A stretch of DNA of 64,000 bases from Litorimonas sp963972195 (GCA_963972195.1 CAXATH010000005.1:1-64000), one strand, 5' to 3'; shown: positions 17,871 to 26,417, numbered from the stretch's first letter. Made by a program: numbers and translations. The notes: generated by a model not told the origin, from the letters alone.

Positions 17871-19274
17871 ATGCTGCCTATTCTTCAGGTCACGCCAGCT
17901 GTTCCGCCACCTTCAGACATGTCGGTGATCGATACGTTCATGGAGACCTTCTCGAATTATATAGATTCAGGCTTTGGATTGCTCGGGTCGGAAGTCAATT
18001 TTCTGGTCGCCACACTCATCGTCATCGATCTCGTCCTCGCGGGTGTGTTTTGGGCGATGTCCTCGGACGGCACTATTATGGTGCGTTTCATCAAGAAGGT
18101 GCTCTATATCGGCGTCTTCGCTTATATCATCGGCAACTTCGCCTTTTTGGCGACGATTATCTTTGATAGCTTTTCAGGTCTCGGATTGCAGGCGACGGGG
18201 ACAGGCTTGACCGCCGCGGATCTGATGCGCCCCGGCTTCATCGCCAGTACGGGATTTGACGCCGCGTCTCCCATATTGGACACGATTAAAGAGCTGACAG
18301 GCCCCGTCGCCTTCTTCGTCAATATTGTGCTGATCTGCGTTCTGTTTTTAGCGTGGCTCATCACGATCTTCGCCTTCTTCTTTTTAGCCATCCAGCTTTT
18401 TGTCACCATCATCGAGTTTAAGCTGACAACGCTTGCAGGCTTTGTGCTCGTACCCTTTGCGCTCTGGAACAAAACCTCCTTTCTGGCGGAACGCGTGCTC
18501 GGGAATGTGGTCTCCTCCGGCATTAAAGTCATGGTGCTCGCCATCATCATCGGCATTGGGTCTACGCTTTTTACGGAAGTGACCGCAGGGCTTGCGGGCG
18601 ATGTGACTCTTGAAGATGCGGGAGGGGTCATCCTAGCAAGCTTGGCTCTCTTCGCGCTTGGACTCTTCGGCCCCGGTATCGCCACAGGTCTGGTCACAGG
18701 CGCGCCGCAACTCGGCGCAGGTGCAGCGGTTGGAACGCTCGCTGCCGTCGGCGCGGCAGGTGCCGCAGGGACGGTTGGCGCCGTGGGGACAATGAGGATG
18801 GCCGGGAAAACGGCCCTGGGCGCAACGAAAGCCGGTGCGTCCCTTGGCGGCGGGGCCAGTATGGCTTTCGCTATGGGCAAAGCGGCGAGCGGGGCAGGCG
18901 GCGTCAAAGGGGCCGGCGCAGGGTTAAGCGCTGTGGCTCAAGCTGGAGCCGGGGCAGTGGCGAACGCCGCAACAGGCCAAGTCTCGAAAGCCGGCGGTGG
19001 CCTCAAACAGGCCTCAAACATTGGGGCGCGAAGCGCGGTGACAAGCACGGGCGGTTCAATCGGAAACACAAAAGGTTCGACGGGGGCTAGTGGGTCTGAA
19101 GTTCATGACGCCGCAAGAGGAGCCCGAGCCCGAGCAGGGCAAGCGCCTGATTGGGCCAAGACTGCGAAACCCGCCTCAAATCATCACCGCGCGGAAAGTG
19201 CCGCTCTTCACGCCTTACGAGGCGGGGATAGCGGCGGCGCGTCTTCCGGCCCCAAACTCAAAGATGAAGATTAA
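17871..19274 (+). CDS. trbL: TrbL/VirB6-type polytopic inner-membrane protein
   Basis: 467 residues from the ATG at 17871, one base after the trbJ stop. Five or six hydrophobic segments lie in residues 30-310 (for example VNFLVATLIVIDLVLAGVFW and IFAFFFLAIQLFVTIIEF), followed by a long Gly/Ala/Ser-rich, probably disordered tail up to residue 467. That layout is characteristic of TrbL. It forms part of the inner-membrane channel. The alternative frame at 19090-19518 that bridges trbL and trbF lacks any family pattern and is a shadow of the repetitive tail. Confidence 0.93.
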   Translation: MLPILQVTPAVPPPSDMSVIDTFMETFSNYIDSGFGLLGSEVNFLVATLIVIDLVLAGVFWAMSSDGTIMVRFIKKVLYIGVFAYIIGNFAFLATIIFDSFSGLGLQATGTGLTAADLMRPGFIASTGFDAASPILDTIKELTGPVAFFVNIVLICVLFLAWLITIFAFFFLAIQLFVTIIEFKLTTLAGFVLVPFALWNKTSFLAERVLGNVVSSGIKVMVLAIIIGIGSTLFTEVTAGLAGDVTLEDAGGVILASLALFALGLFGPGIATGLVTGAPQLGAGAAVGTLAAVGAAGAAGTVGAVGTMRMAGKTALGATKAGASLGGGASMAFAMGKAASGAGGVKGAGAGLSAVAQAGAGAVANAATGQVSKAGGGLKQASNIGARSAVTSTGGSIGNTKGSTGASGSEVHDAARGARARAGQAPDWAKTAKPASNHHRAESAALHALRGGDSGGASSGPKLKDED

Positions 19275-19291
19275 TCAACAGGAGACTTATC

Positions 19292-20005
19292 ATGGTCTGG
19301 AAAAGACAACAAAACGCTTATGGGCGAACCCCAATCCCGACAACCCCTTATCAAAAGGCGGCCCAAGTCTGGGATGCGCGTATTGGCTCGGCTCGCGTCC
19401 AAGCCAAGAACTGGCGACTGGCAACGCTCCTGTCGCTCGGCGTCTCATTTGTGCTCGCGGGCGGTCTGCTCTGGCAGGCCACCCAAAGTCTCGTCACGCC
19501 CTATGTGGTCGAGATTGACAGCACAGGCGAAGTCAGAGGCGTGACGCCGACAGTGAAGGATTACGTGCCGTCTGACGCGCAGATTGCGTATCAGCTTGCG
19601 GACTTCATCCGAAAAACGCGCGGCATCTCCTCCGACCCCGTGGTTGTGCGGCAGAACTGGCTTGATGCCTATGATTTTGCGACGAGCCGGGCGGCTGTCA
19701 CGCTCTCGGAGTTTGCGGCGTTGCATGACCCGTTTGCAGAAGTCGGTGTCCGGTCTGTTTCAATCAATATTGAGAGCGTCGTTCGGTCCTCAAACTCGAC
19801 ATTTGAGGTACGCTGGCGAGAGACCGCGTATAGAATGGGCGTAAAACAAGGCGTCTCGTCTCATACGGCGCAGCTGTCCGTGGTTACAGATCCACCGCGC
19901 GATGAGACCACACTGCAGCGCAACCCGCTCGGGCTTTATGTGAACGCGATCAACTGGTCTCAAGACCATTCCATTTCAAACAAAACAGAAGGAGACGCGC
20001 CATGA
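19292..20005 (+). CDS. trbF: TrbF/VirB8-type inner-membrane assembly factor
   Basis: 237 residues; the start ATG follows GGAG at a good distance. The protein begins NPDNPYQKAAQVWDARIGS-like (TPIPTTPYQKAAQVWDARIG), typical of TrbF. It has one transmembrane helix (LLSLGVSFVLAGGLLWQ) and a VirB8-like periplasmic domain containing FEVRWRETAYRMG. It scaffolds assembly of the T4SS core. The stop overlaps trbG by four bases. Confidence 0.94.
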   Translation: MVWKRQQNAYGRTPIPTTPYQKAAQVWDARIGSARVQAKNWRLATLLSLGVSFVLAGGLLWQATQSLVTPYVVEIDSTGEVRGVTPTVKDYVPSDAQIAYQLADFIRKTRGISSDPVVVRQNWLDAYDFATSRAAVTLSEFAALHDPFAEVGVRSVSINIESVVRSSNSTFEVRWRETAYRMGVKQGVSSHTAQLSVVTDPPRDETTLQRNPLGLYVNAINWSQDHSISNKTEGDAP

Positions 20006-21060
20006 GAGCCCTAGTCTTAACCCTTATTCTATCCTCAGCCGTTTTAAGCGGGTGCTCACATCTATCGAAACCCAACCTGCCGGATTTTGAATTGGATGAG
20101 GCCGTATATGAGCCCGTGGTTGTTCAGCCTGAAGAGGTTAAAACGAAAGAAGCGACGCCAAAGTCTGAGCCGGTTATCGTCGAGCGCTTCACCGCAGTGC
20201 CTTTACCGGGGCAGCTCAAACCGCGTGAAGACTTTCAGCCGCGCCGTCTTCCAAAGGGTAAGCCTGATGAAGTCCCTGATGAAGTTATTGACGCTGCAAA
20301 CGCAGGTGCAAAAATTGGGCCGAATGCGGAAGGCTATGTAAATGCCATTCAGGTCTATCCGTTTGCAAGGGGAGCTTTGTATCAAATCTTCACGGCGCCC
20401 GAGCAGGTGACGGATATTGCTCTGCAAGCGGGCGAACGTCTGATCTCGGTATCAGCGGGCGATACGGAGAATTGGATATTGGGCGATACGCTTTCAGGCG
20501 AAGGGGTGGCCGAGCAGGTTCATATTCTCGTCAAACCGATCAAAAGTGGTCTTACTACTAATCTCATTATCACGACATCCAGGCGCGTCTATCACGCCGA
20601 ACTCATGTCTTACCGAGAAACCTATATGGCGGCTGTATCCTGGCGCTATCCCCGTCAGGGATTGGTGAGCTTGTCGAAAACGCGAATCTCAAAAAGTCAA
20701 ACACAGACAGAGGTCCAGTCGACACTACCTCTGAACGCGAAGTCTGTAACGAATGTGGGTCTGTCCGGACTTTCAGTGGACGCGCTAAAGTTCCGTTATG
20801 AGATTGACGGAGATAATCCGCATTGGCGTCCGCTACGGGCTTTTGATGATGGGCGGAAAGTCTATATCCAATTTCCGGCGCGGATTGATCAGGGCGAAGC
20901 GCCGCCCTTGTTTGTGATTAGCCGCGTCGGCGAAACCCAACTCGTCAATTACCGTGTGAAAGGGAGATACTATGTTGTGGATCGTCTCTTCGCACGAGCG
21001 GAACTTCGCTTAGGAGAAAAAGACCAACAGGTCGTTCGTATTGATCGGGTGTCGCCATGA
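20002..21060 (+). CDS. trbG: TrbG/VirB9-type outer-membrane-complex protein (lipoprotein)
   Basis: 352 residues. The N-terminus has a lipoprotein signal (LILSSAVLSGC, Cys at residue 18), an acidic Pro/Glu-rich linker of about 80 residues, and then the VirB9 fold (YVNAIQVYPFARGALYQIFTAPEQVTDIALQAGE). The C-terminal domain includes GRYYVVDRLFARAELRLG, the usual end of the family. It forms the outer-membrane core ring with TrbI. It overlaps both trbF and trbI by four bases. Lipidation is inferred from the lipobox; some TrbG relatives have it and some do not. Confidence 0.94.
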   Translation: MRALVLTLILSSAVLSGCSHLSKPNLPDFELDEAVYEPVVVQPEEVKTKEATPKSEPVIVERFTAVPLPGQLKPREDFQPRRLPKGKPDEVPDEVIDAANAGAKIGPNAEGYVNAIQVYPFARGALYQIFTAPEQVTDIALQAGERLISVSAGDTENWILGDTLSGEGVAEQVHILVKPIKSGLTTNLIITTSRRVYHAELMSYRETYMAAVSWRYPRQGLVSLSKTRISKSQTQTEVQSTLPLNAKSVTNVGLSGLSVDALKFRYEIDGDNPHWRPLRAFDDGRKVYIQFPARIDQGEAPPLFVISRVGETQLVNYRVKGRYYVVDRLFARAELRLGEKDQQVVRIDRVSP

Positions 21061-22292
21061 ACGGGGCAAGCGAGGCAAAATCGTCAGCGGCTTTGCAGAT
21101 AAAAGGCAAACCGCCCTCGGCCAAACGGTTTAACAAGCGCGTCCTAGGCGGACTTTTGGGCAGCTCGGCCCTAACTATATTGTTGGCGGCAGGGTTTGCT
21201 CTACGTTCGCCAAAAGAGATGAGCACGCCGCCGCAAGAACTCTACAATACGACAAGTAAGGTGCTGCCTGATGCATTAAACCAGCTTCCCAAGACTTATA
21301 GCGAGGTCAAGCAGGCGCCAAAGCTTGGTATTCTGGGGCCGCCTTTGCCGGGCGACCTTGGAGCGGGGCTCTATAGCAAGCCAAAGGAAGTCCCGACGGA
21401 TAATCCGTTTCGCTATCAACCGCCGCCCTCATATGCGCCTGCCTCCTCGTCAAGCTATCAAGGGGCGGCTCAACCTGTTTCGGTCGCGCCTTCGGCGCGC
21501 ACCTCCAAGCTGTTTTTTATCGACAAAGAGAGCGGCGGACATAAGACAAGACCGCCAACTGAAGCGACACCTGCTTTTGCCGATCCAGGGCTTGCCGCCT
21601 TGGCGACTCTCTTTGGGCAAGATGGTAATCAGACAGCAGACACCGCAGAGAGTGAGATCGTCTCTGAATTGAATGAGGCGGATATCTATAATCCGAATAT
21701 CCTTCGCAGGCCCATTTCACCTTATCAGGTCATGGCAGGGACCATTATTCCAGCGAGCCTCGTAACGGGCCTGAACTCTGATTTGCCCGGCCAGGTCATC
21801 GCTCAGGTTACCGAGAATGTATATGACACGCCGACAGGGCAGTATCTGTTATTACCGCAGGGAACGCGCCTCCTGGGTCGATATGATAGCAATATTGATG
21901 ACGGCCAGTCTCGCGCACTCATCATATGGAACCGGCTTATTCGGCCGGATGGGTCGTCACTTGTTATAGACAATCTGTCCGGGGTTGACCTGTCGGGTCA
22001 ATCGGGCTTGCGTGATGAAGTGGATCGTCACACAGGCAGTTTCTTTAAAGCGGCTCTCCTCTCCTCCGTTCTATCTGTCGCTGCAGAACTCGGCACGGAT
22101 AAGGAGGATGTCCTCACTGAGGCGATTCGTGACGGCGGACAACGCACTATCAATCAAGCAGGTCAGCGTGTCGTGACCAGAGCCCTCTCTCGAAAACCTA
22201 CTTTGCGAATTCGACCGGGATGGCGGCTAGGCGTCATCGTCAATCGTGATCTTGTTCTTGAACCCTATAACCAATTCAATGGAGGTCGCTAA
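21057..22292 (+). CDS. trbI: TrbI/VirB10-type core protein
   Basis: 411 residues. One transmembrane helix (GGLLGSSALTILLAAGFAL) is followed by a long Pro-rich periplasmic linker and a VirB10 beta-barrel domain (about residues 225-400: YQVMAGTIIPASLVTGLNS and LLPQGTRLLGRYDSNI). It spans both membranes and signals ATP use to the outer-membrane pore. The gene closes the trb set. Its stop overlaps the DUF2274 start by one base (TAATG). Confidence 0.95.
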   Translation: MNGASEAKSSAALQIKGKPPSAKRFNKRVLGGLLGSSALTILLAAGFALRSPKEMSTPPQELYNTTSKVLPDALNQLPKTYSEVKQAPKLGILGPPLPGDLGAGLYSKPKEVPTDNPFRYQPPPSYAPASSSSYQGAAQPVSVAPSARTSKLFFIDKESGGHKTRPPTEATPAFADPGLAALATLFGQDGNQTADTAESEIVSELNEADIYNPNILRRPISPYQVMAGTIIPASLVTGLNSDLPGQVIAQVTENVYDTPTGQYLLLPQGTRLLGRYDSNIDDGQSRALIIWNRLIRPDGSSLVIDNLSGVDLSGQSGLRDEVDRHTGSFFKAALLSSVLSVAAELGTDKEDVLTEAIRDGGQRTINQAGQRVVTRALSRKPTLRIRPGWRLGVIVNRDLVLEPYNQFNGGR

Positions 22293-22534
22293 TGCCAAAG
22301 TCATCTAAACCCACACTTCGAATTTCGAAACTGCCGGATCTCACACCCGTGAAAATGACAATTAGCGTAGACCCCGAGATACATCAAATGTTGGAAGACT
22401 ACGCTTTAATTTACAGCGAGAATTATAAAGACGAGGTAAAACCTGCAGCCCTTGTACCTTCAATGATTGCTGGATTTCTTGCAACAGACAACGGTTTTAA
22501 GCGCGCCCGAAAAGCGCTTGCGACCAAGACATAA
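22292..22534 (+). CDS. DUF2274 family protein
   Basis: 80 residues. DUF2274 proteins are encoded right after trbI in alpha- and betaproteobacterial integrative elements and have no assigned function. The pattern is LRISKLPDLTPVKMTISVDPEIHQML (a beta strand with helix that recalls the ribbon-helix-helix N-terminus) followed by PAALVPSMIAGFLATDNGFKRARK. The start is fused to the trbI stop, so it should be made with the channel proteins. An autoregulatory role is possible but only inferred from the fold-like pattern. Confidence 0.9.
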   Translation: MPKSSKPTLRISKLPDLTPVKMTISVDPEIHQMLEDYALIYSENYKDEVKPAALVPSMIAGFLATDNGFKRARKALATKT

Positions 22535-22579
22535 TCTATTCCCCTCAAAACACCCCACTCTCCGTGAAAGGAAAAACTT

Positions 22580-22897
22580 ATGCCCACTATTGGACAGTTC
22601 AAAGCAACAGAAACAGGCTATGAAGGCGAAATCTCGACACTCACCATGAAGTGCAAGGTCAGTTTCATTCCAAACGAGAATAAAAAGACGAAGGATAGTC
22701 CGGATTTCTTCTTGAAATCAGGAGAATGCGATCTCGGTTTCGCCCGGCACGCCGTTGCCAGAGGAAAAAACGGCCAGCCATTTGTATCCGTCTTTTTGGA
22801 CGATCCGAGTTTTGCGTCGCCGATATGGGCCGCATTGTTTCAGACTGACGGCAGTGCGGACTTGGTCTGGTCTCGATCCTTTGCCAAAGCGAATTAA
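22580..22897 (+). CDS. DUF736 family protein (second copy)
   Basis: 105 residues; AAAGGA precedes the ATG. It has the DUF736 start (IGQFKATETGYEGEISTL) and end (PIWAALFQTDG...LVWSR). Its function is unknown. It differs in sequence from the first copy at 3724, and it has no nested dyad upstream. It ends the part of the element with clear integrative-element homologies, followed only by one small gene before the defence island. Confidence 0.88.
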   Translation: MPTIGQFKATETGYEGEISTLTMKCKVSFIPNENKKTKDSPDFFLKSGECDLGFARHAVARGKNGQPFVSVFLDDPSFASPIWAALFQTDGSADLVWSRSFAKAN

Positions 22898-22905
22898 AGG
22901 GACAT

Positions 22906-23091
22906 ATGCCGTCTGTGGACCACAGAGTTTCTGAACAAGAAATTGAAGCTGCGTTGCATTCAGTGGCGCAGCTTGTGAATGCCTATGGGGACAAATATTG
23001 GCCAATATTTGAAAGGTTGGAAGATGAGCTGGACAAGCGACGTTCTAGGTCTCTTCGTTTAACAGAGGCTCTAAAAGAAGCAGGTTTATGA
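22906..23091 (+). CDS. Small conserved hypothetical protein (61 aa)
   Basis: 61 residues, 8 bp after DUF736, with AAAGGGA before the ATG. The stretch LVNAYGDKYWPIFERLEDEL, followed by a basic RRSRSLRL, is a pattern I recognise from small uncharacterised proteins in proteobacteria. It is predicted to be all helical, with a charged C-terminal amphipathic helix. There is no known function. It is probably transcribed with DUF736. Small size keeps the confidence moderate. Confidence 0.68.
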   Translation: MPSVDHRVSEQEIEAALHSVAQLVNAYGDKYWPIFERLEDELDKRRSRSLRLTEALKEAGL

Positions 23092-23108
23092 GCGTTTTGG
23101 GTTCTTCT

Positions 23109-23133
23109 GCTAAGGGGGCTTAGCGGACGTTAG
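23109..23133. repeat. Dispersed intergenic repeat, copy A
   Basis: GCTAAG (23109-23114) pairs with CTTAGC (23119-23124), and CTTAGCGGACGTTAG (23119-23133) is the exact reverse complement of the 15-mer at 45955-45969. The copy follows TGAGCGTTTTGGG, which also resembles the run-up to the distant copy. It marks the junction between the conjugation operon and the defence island. Its nature (REP-like, terminator or insertion remnant) is unknown. Confidence 0.55.
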
Positions 23134-23206
23134 AGTTTTCAAATTTATACCTTACATTTTTAATTTTAGTTTCAACTATCAAGCCAAAACATTTCTTGGG
23201 TATGTA

Positions 23207-23881
23207 TTAAAAAAGGTCTGACGCAAGGGCTTGATGTAATGAAAAAACTTGGTCGCGGGGGATCAGACGGGAAGCTTTATTGAGTGCTTTTCGGCAACAT
23301 ACACCGAGGCGTTTGTTAGAGCCACAAGGGCAAAGCCATCTATCCCTTCGATGCTTTAAGGGGATCAGGTAGAGTAGTCCCAATATGATGTTTAACCTCG
23401 GTTTGCAGCCAAGTATTTCAGAAATTGCGTCAATAACTCCGTCGTTACCGTGTTCATACTCGCCTTTAGGCCATTCGCCGCATGTTACATAATGCAAATA
23501 CCCGAGGAAATAACTGCGTACATATTCATTGAAGAACATGACTAGCGTCATGTTTGGATTTTGAGCCCATGTCAGCGATGGAGGTCCGTAACATAATGTG
23601 CCGTCAGGGTTGACGTGGTTGCGTTTCTGATTGCTCCGAACAATTGCACCCGCTGTTTCACGTAATTGTGGCGATCGCTTCGGATGGTTATCAAACACCT
23701 TTACAGAGATTGCATATCTTGCAAGCGGGCCAAATGCTGCCCGCTCGGGATTGTTTGATTTAACCAGATAAGTTCCTGCTATCTCAGTATATCCATTTTG
23801 ACGTTGACTAGTTAAATGAGGCTGCTCCATAGCAAACCAAATCTCTAGCTCAGTAAGGTCTTGTTCTAACTGCTTTGCCAC
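23207..23881 (-). CDS. E2-like conjugating protein of a type II-short CBASS, with SEC-C motif
   Basis: 224 residues. The N-terminal 130 residues resemble the stand-alone ubiquitin E2-like proteins of short type II CBASS. The candidate catalytic Cys97 is in NPDGTLCYGPP, the loop position expected for an E2, with His and Asn nearby. The C-terminus has CPCGSNKRLGVCC (residues 184-196), a SEC-C type zinc-binding motif. In such systems the E2-like protein forms a thioester or conjugate with the C-terminus of the CD-NTase and so tunes its activity; no E1 or JAB gene is needed. The start lies 16 bases inside the CD-NTase gene, so the two are translationally coupled. Assignment rests on motifs and context. 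Confidence 0.8.
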   Translation of the reverse strand: MAKQLEQDLTELEIWFAMEQPHLTSQRQNGYTEIAGTYLVKSNNPERAAFGPLARYAISVKVFDNHPKRSPQLRETAGAIVRSNQKRNHVNPDGTLCYGPPSLTWAQNPNMTLVMFFNEYVRSYFLGYLHYVTCGEWPKGEYEHGNDGVIDAISEILGCKPRLNIILGLLYLIPLKHRRDRWLCPCGSNKRLGVCCRKALNKASRLIPRDQVFSLHQALASDLF

Positions 23882-25080
23882 GGTTTATGGACCTGTGGAG
23901 ATTGCGCTGCTTCGCGCCCTTCTTGTTGAATGCGAGTGTGAATAGCTGGTGCCGCTACAGGAAGACGTCCGGCGACATTATCGAAAGCACCATCTGATAG
24001 AGACTTGGACAGAATGACTTGAGATTGTTCAATGGATTCCGACAGGAAGGTGCTATATGTTTCTTTTACGACTCTCAACCAATCAAAGAAACGTTGAGCC
24101 TTCTTGGGTTCAGTAGCCCAACGATCAGCGAAATTTTCACCGGGGTTCACAGGATTGGGAATATAATAATCACCATTTGCATTGCGCCCAATATGTCGTT
24201 CCATATTAATAAGAATGGTTCTCATCGCTGAAACGAGGTCTCCTTCGCCTTGATAAGCGCGCGCTGCTAATGTTGTGATAATAACAGAAATTGGTTTGTG
24301 CTCATCATCGCCCATAGTTGTGTCTCGATCGCGCTTGAGCAACTTGATGACTTTTTGCAAAGGTGTACTAACCCGAAAAAGGGGAATATCTTCAACACTA
24401 GCAGAAATTCCTTTATTGACGAGAGAATCGCGTTGCTCTTTTAATATCACACTCTGACGACTTTCAAACCACCGAGCATACCCACGTGGATTACTGACGG
24501 GCCAATCATTGCTTTTATAATTGTAACTTGAGTGTTCTTTGCAAGTGATTGCAATCGCCCCATCGATGTCACTATCGTTAAAAGTATGCGCAGCAGCTTT
24601 AAGCACTGTCCGATATCCATCATGGTCAGGAATTGCAGGCAAAATATCTACATGAAATTTGTGTCCACCATTGTCATGATCTTTGTAGTTTAGAGTAGAG
24701 CAGCGCTTACCATCTTTAGGAGGCGCCATGTTCTGTTGTCGAGCATAATCTGCCACTTCAAAAGCAACGGCTTTCTTTAGCGATGCTTGTGTGAATGTGT
24801 TTTTGGAGCCATCTTGTAATTCTGCAACTATATCTACATCAATCTCATCGTCTTTTTTCGACGGGTTGTTTGCTGTCCCGAGGTTAATTGACCCCTGAGG
24901 ATAGACGTATGGATCAAAGCCCTTAATCGTAGAGTCATCACGGTCTAAATGGGTTGAAATTGACTCGTAACGACTTTGAATCTTGTCGAGCGTTGATGCT
25001 GATAAGGAAACTTCATCAACAAGCGCTTCCAAGACGTCTTCGTGAGTTTTAAAGGCAGTTTTTTCAGGTATATAATTCAT
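23866..25080 (-). CDS. CD-NTase (cGAS/DncV-like nucleotidyltransferase) of CBASS
   Basis: 404 residues. It makes a cyclic oligonucleotide alarm signal on phage infection. The nucleotidyltransferase core is plain: PQGSINLGT (Gly63-Ser64), EIDVDIV (Asp81 and Asp83), and a third acid in HVDILPAIPD (Asp145). A helical C-terminal domain with TPLQKVIKLLKRDRD follows. The C-terminal tail is flexible and ends KPWQSS rather than in Gly. Clade and product cannot be settled by eye. It lies between the phospholipase effector (3-bp gap) and the E2-like gene (16-bp overlap), a clear CBASS operon. Confidence 0.93.
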   Translation of the reverse strand: MNYIPEKTAFKTHEDVLEALVDEVSLSASTLDKIQSRYESISTHLDRDDSTIKGFDPYVYPQGSINLGTANNPSKKDDEIDVDIVAELQDGSKNTFTQASLKKAVAFEVADYARQQNMAPPKDGKRCSTLNYKDHDNGGHKFHVDILPAIPDHDGYRTVLKAAAHTFNDSDIDGAIAITCKEHSSYNYKSNDWPVSNPRGYARWFESRQSVILKEQRDSLVNKGISASVEDIPLFRVSTPLQKVIKLLKRDRDTTMGDDEHKPISVIITTLAARAYQGEGDLVSAMRTILINMERHIGRNANGDYYIPNPVNPGENFADRWATEPKKAQRFFDWLRVVKETYSTFLSESIEQSQVILSKSLSDGAFDNVAGRLPVAAPAIHTRIQQEGREAAQSPQVHKPWQSS

Positions 25081-25083
25081 AAT

Positions 25084-26076
25084 TTAGCTCATTGGAATTG
25101 GGGTGAATGGGTTTGCTTCAGTTTTGAAAAAGACATCTTTTATTTTTACAAACTCATGAAGCGATTTATTTCTTCCTAAGCTTTTCAGGTGGCGAATGCG
25201 TTCAGTCGCATCAAGTGCATACCCACCCGGCGCTACAGAAGTATCAATCCGGTAGATGGCTTTGTGATTATTTCCACCATGCTCACCAAGAAGTATCTGT
25301 GCCATACCAATCGCGTTTTCACTTGCTATGTTGGAGAACACATCAAGGGTATGTTTTGCAAGAAATGTCGCACCGCCAATTTTTTCAGGGATTTCACTGG
25401 GTGAGGATAGACAGCTAATAGAGAGAATTCGAATATCTTGCCGAGGCCACCCCAGTTCACCGACACCTTCAACAGCTGCCATTGCAATAGGATTATTTGC
25501 CATGACGCCACCATCAATCATTAATTCTCCAGTGGACATTTCATGTGCTTTGAAGAAAGTTGGGGCTGCTGCTGTCGCCATACAAACCTCGACGGCGAGT
25601 CGCTTGGGATCACGTATAAAACGTTCAGCGTGTCGTGTTTTAAAATTTCTTGGCTTGTTATCGGGGGCGTGCACTGAAGGAATTAATAGCCTTGTTTTTG
25701 CATCGCCGAGGAGCCTGTCCTCTAAAACTCTCACAAGAGCCGACTTCAATTCCGTTGGCTCGTACTTTACCTTCGTAATATGCTTGGCAAGCAGTCTAAG
25801 TTTTCTAGCCTTCTGCCCAAAAGGCATATCGGCCTGGTTAAATATCTTTGGTCCGTAAGCTTCGTATAAATCAGCAATTTGTGCAGCTGGAATGCCCATG
25901 GCGAGGCCAACGGCTATTATGCCGCCAGTAGAAGTACCGGAAATTAAGTCAAAGTACTTGTGCAGGCGCGGCTCTTTACCCGCCGCTTCTAGCTGTTGTT
26001 CGAAATCAGCTAGTATAGTGGCAGGGTACATTCCCTTTATTCCGCCACCATCGATACTCAGTATTCGTTTTGTCAT
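25084..26076 (-). CDS. capV: CapV-like patatin phospholipase, CBASS effector
   Basis: 330 residues. The oxyanion loop DGGGIKGM is at residues 10-16, the nucleophile elbow GTSTG at 47-51 (Ser49), and the catalytic Asp188 is in IDGGVMANNP. This is a complete patatin dyad. CapV-type effectors are switched on by a cyclic dinucleotide and hydrolyse membrane phospholipids, killing the infected cell. There is no transmembrane segment. The start is one base after the stop of the small repeat-protein gene, and the CD-NTase follows by three bases. Length and motifs match CapV. Confidence 0.93.
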   Translation of the reverse strand: MTKRILSIDGGGIKGMYPATILADFEQQLEAAGKEPRLHKYFDLISGTSTGGIIAVGLAMGIPAAQIADLYEAYGPKIFNQADMPFGQKARKLRLLAKHITKVKYEPTELKSALVRVLEDRLLGDAKTRLLIPSVHAPDNKPRNFKTRHAERFIRDPKRLAVEVCMATAAAPTFFKAHEMSTGELMIDGGVMANNPIAMAAVEGVGELGWPRQDIRILSISCLSSPSEIPEKIGGATFLAKHTLDVFSNIASENAIGMAQILLGEHGGNNHKAIYRIDTSVAPGGYALDATERIRHLKSLGRNKSLHEFVKIKDVFFKTEANPFTPIPMS

Positions 26077-26077
26077 T

Positions 26078-26326
26078 CTACTTTTTCTTTCCTGGACGTT
26101 GAGTTAAAGCAGAGCCTGCTGCTGACTTCGCAGCTTTTGATGCCTTCGGATTTCTGAGTGCTTTCGCAGCTCTCGATGCTGCTGGTTTACTGGTAACTTT
26201 GCTCGTCTTACTTTGAGCTAATGCAGACCCCGCTGCCGACTTTACAGATTTACTGGCGTTAGGGCTTCTAAGTGTCTTGGAAGCAGCTGTTGCAGCCCTT
26301 TTTCCTGTTTTTTCATTCTTTGCCAT
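26078..26326 (-). CDS. Small Lys/Ala-rich repeat protein at the head of the CBASS operon
   Basis: 82 residues, strongly basic and low in complexity. It holds two tandem copies of about 35 residues with the pattern ASKxLRxPxASKxxKSAAGSAL (the second copy has RAAKALRNPKASKAAKSAAG). Both copies are predicted helical. Similar small two-repeat proteins occur near defence genes in proteobacteria and have no assigned role that I know. It is first in the operon and ends one base before the phospholipase gene, so it should be co-expressed. A DNA-binding or membrane-surface role is possible given the charge, but this is a guess. Confidence 0.72.
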   Translation of the reverse strand: MAKNEKTGKRAATAASKTLRSPNASKSVKSAAGSALAQSKTSKVTSKPAASRAAKALRNPKASKAAKSAAGSALTQRPGKKK

Positions 26327-26361
26327 GTCGTTTCTCGCTTAGTCGGGTTATTGGAAATAAA

Positions 26362-26377
26362 GTTCGCTACTCCGAAC
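26362..26377. promoter_or_regulatory. Candidate CapH operator 1 (CBASS side)
   Basis: GTTCGCTACTCCGAAC, an imperfect dyad with arms GTTCG and CGAAC. It matches operator 2 at 12 or more of 16 positions (GTTCnnTACnCCGAAC). It lies 36 bp upstream of the first CBASS gene on the minus strand, within a likely promoter. Binding by the adjacent HTH protein is inferred. Confidence 0.68.
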
Positions 26378-26417
26378 ACGTATAAACGACTTGCAATTCG
26401 AAAGTCAAGTGTCTAAT

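Noticed and set aside
18122..18907. 261-codon antisense frame in trbL
   Set aside because: Ala/Pro/Thr-rich mirror of trbL codons; no start signal or family pattern.
19090..19518. 142-codon frame bridging trbL and trbF
   Set aside because: It lies in another frame of the Gly/Ala-rich trbL tail and the trbF start, both of which match their families; a shadow of biased codon use.
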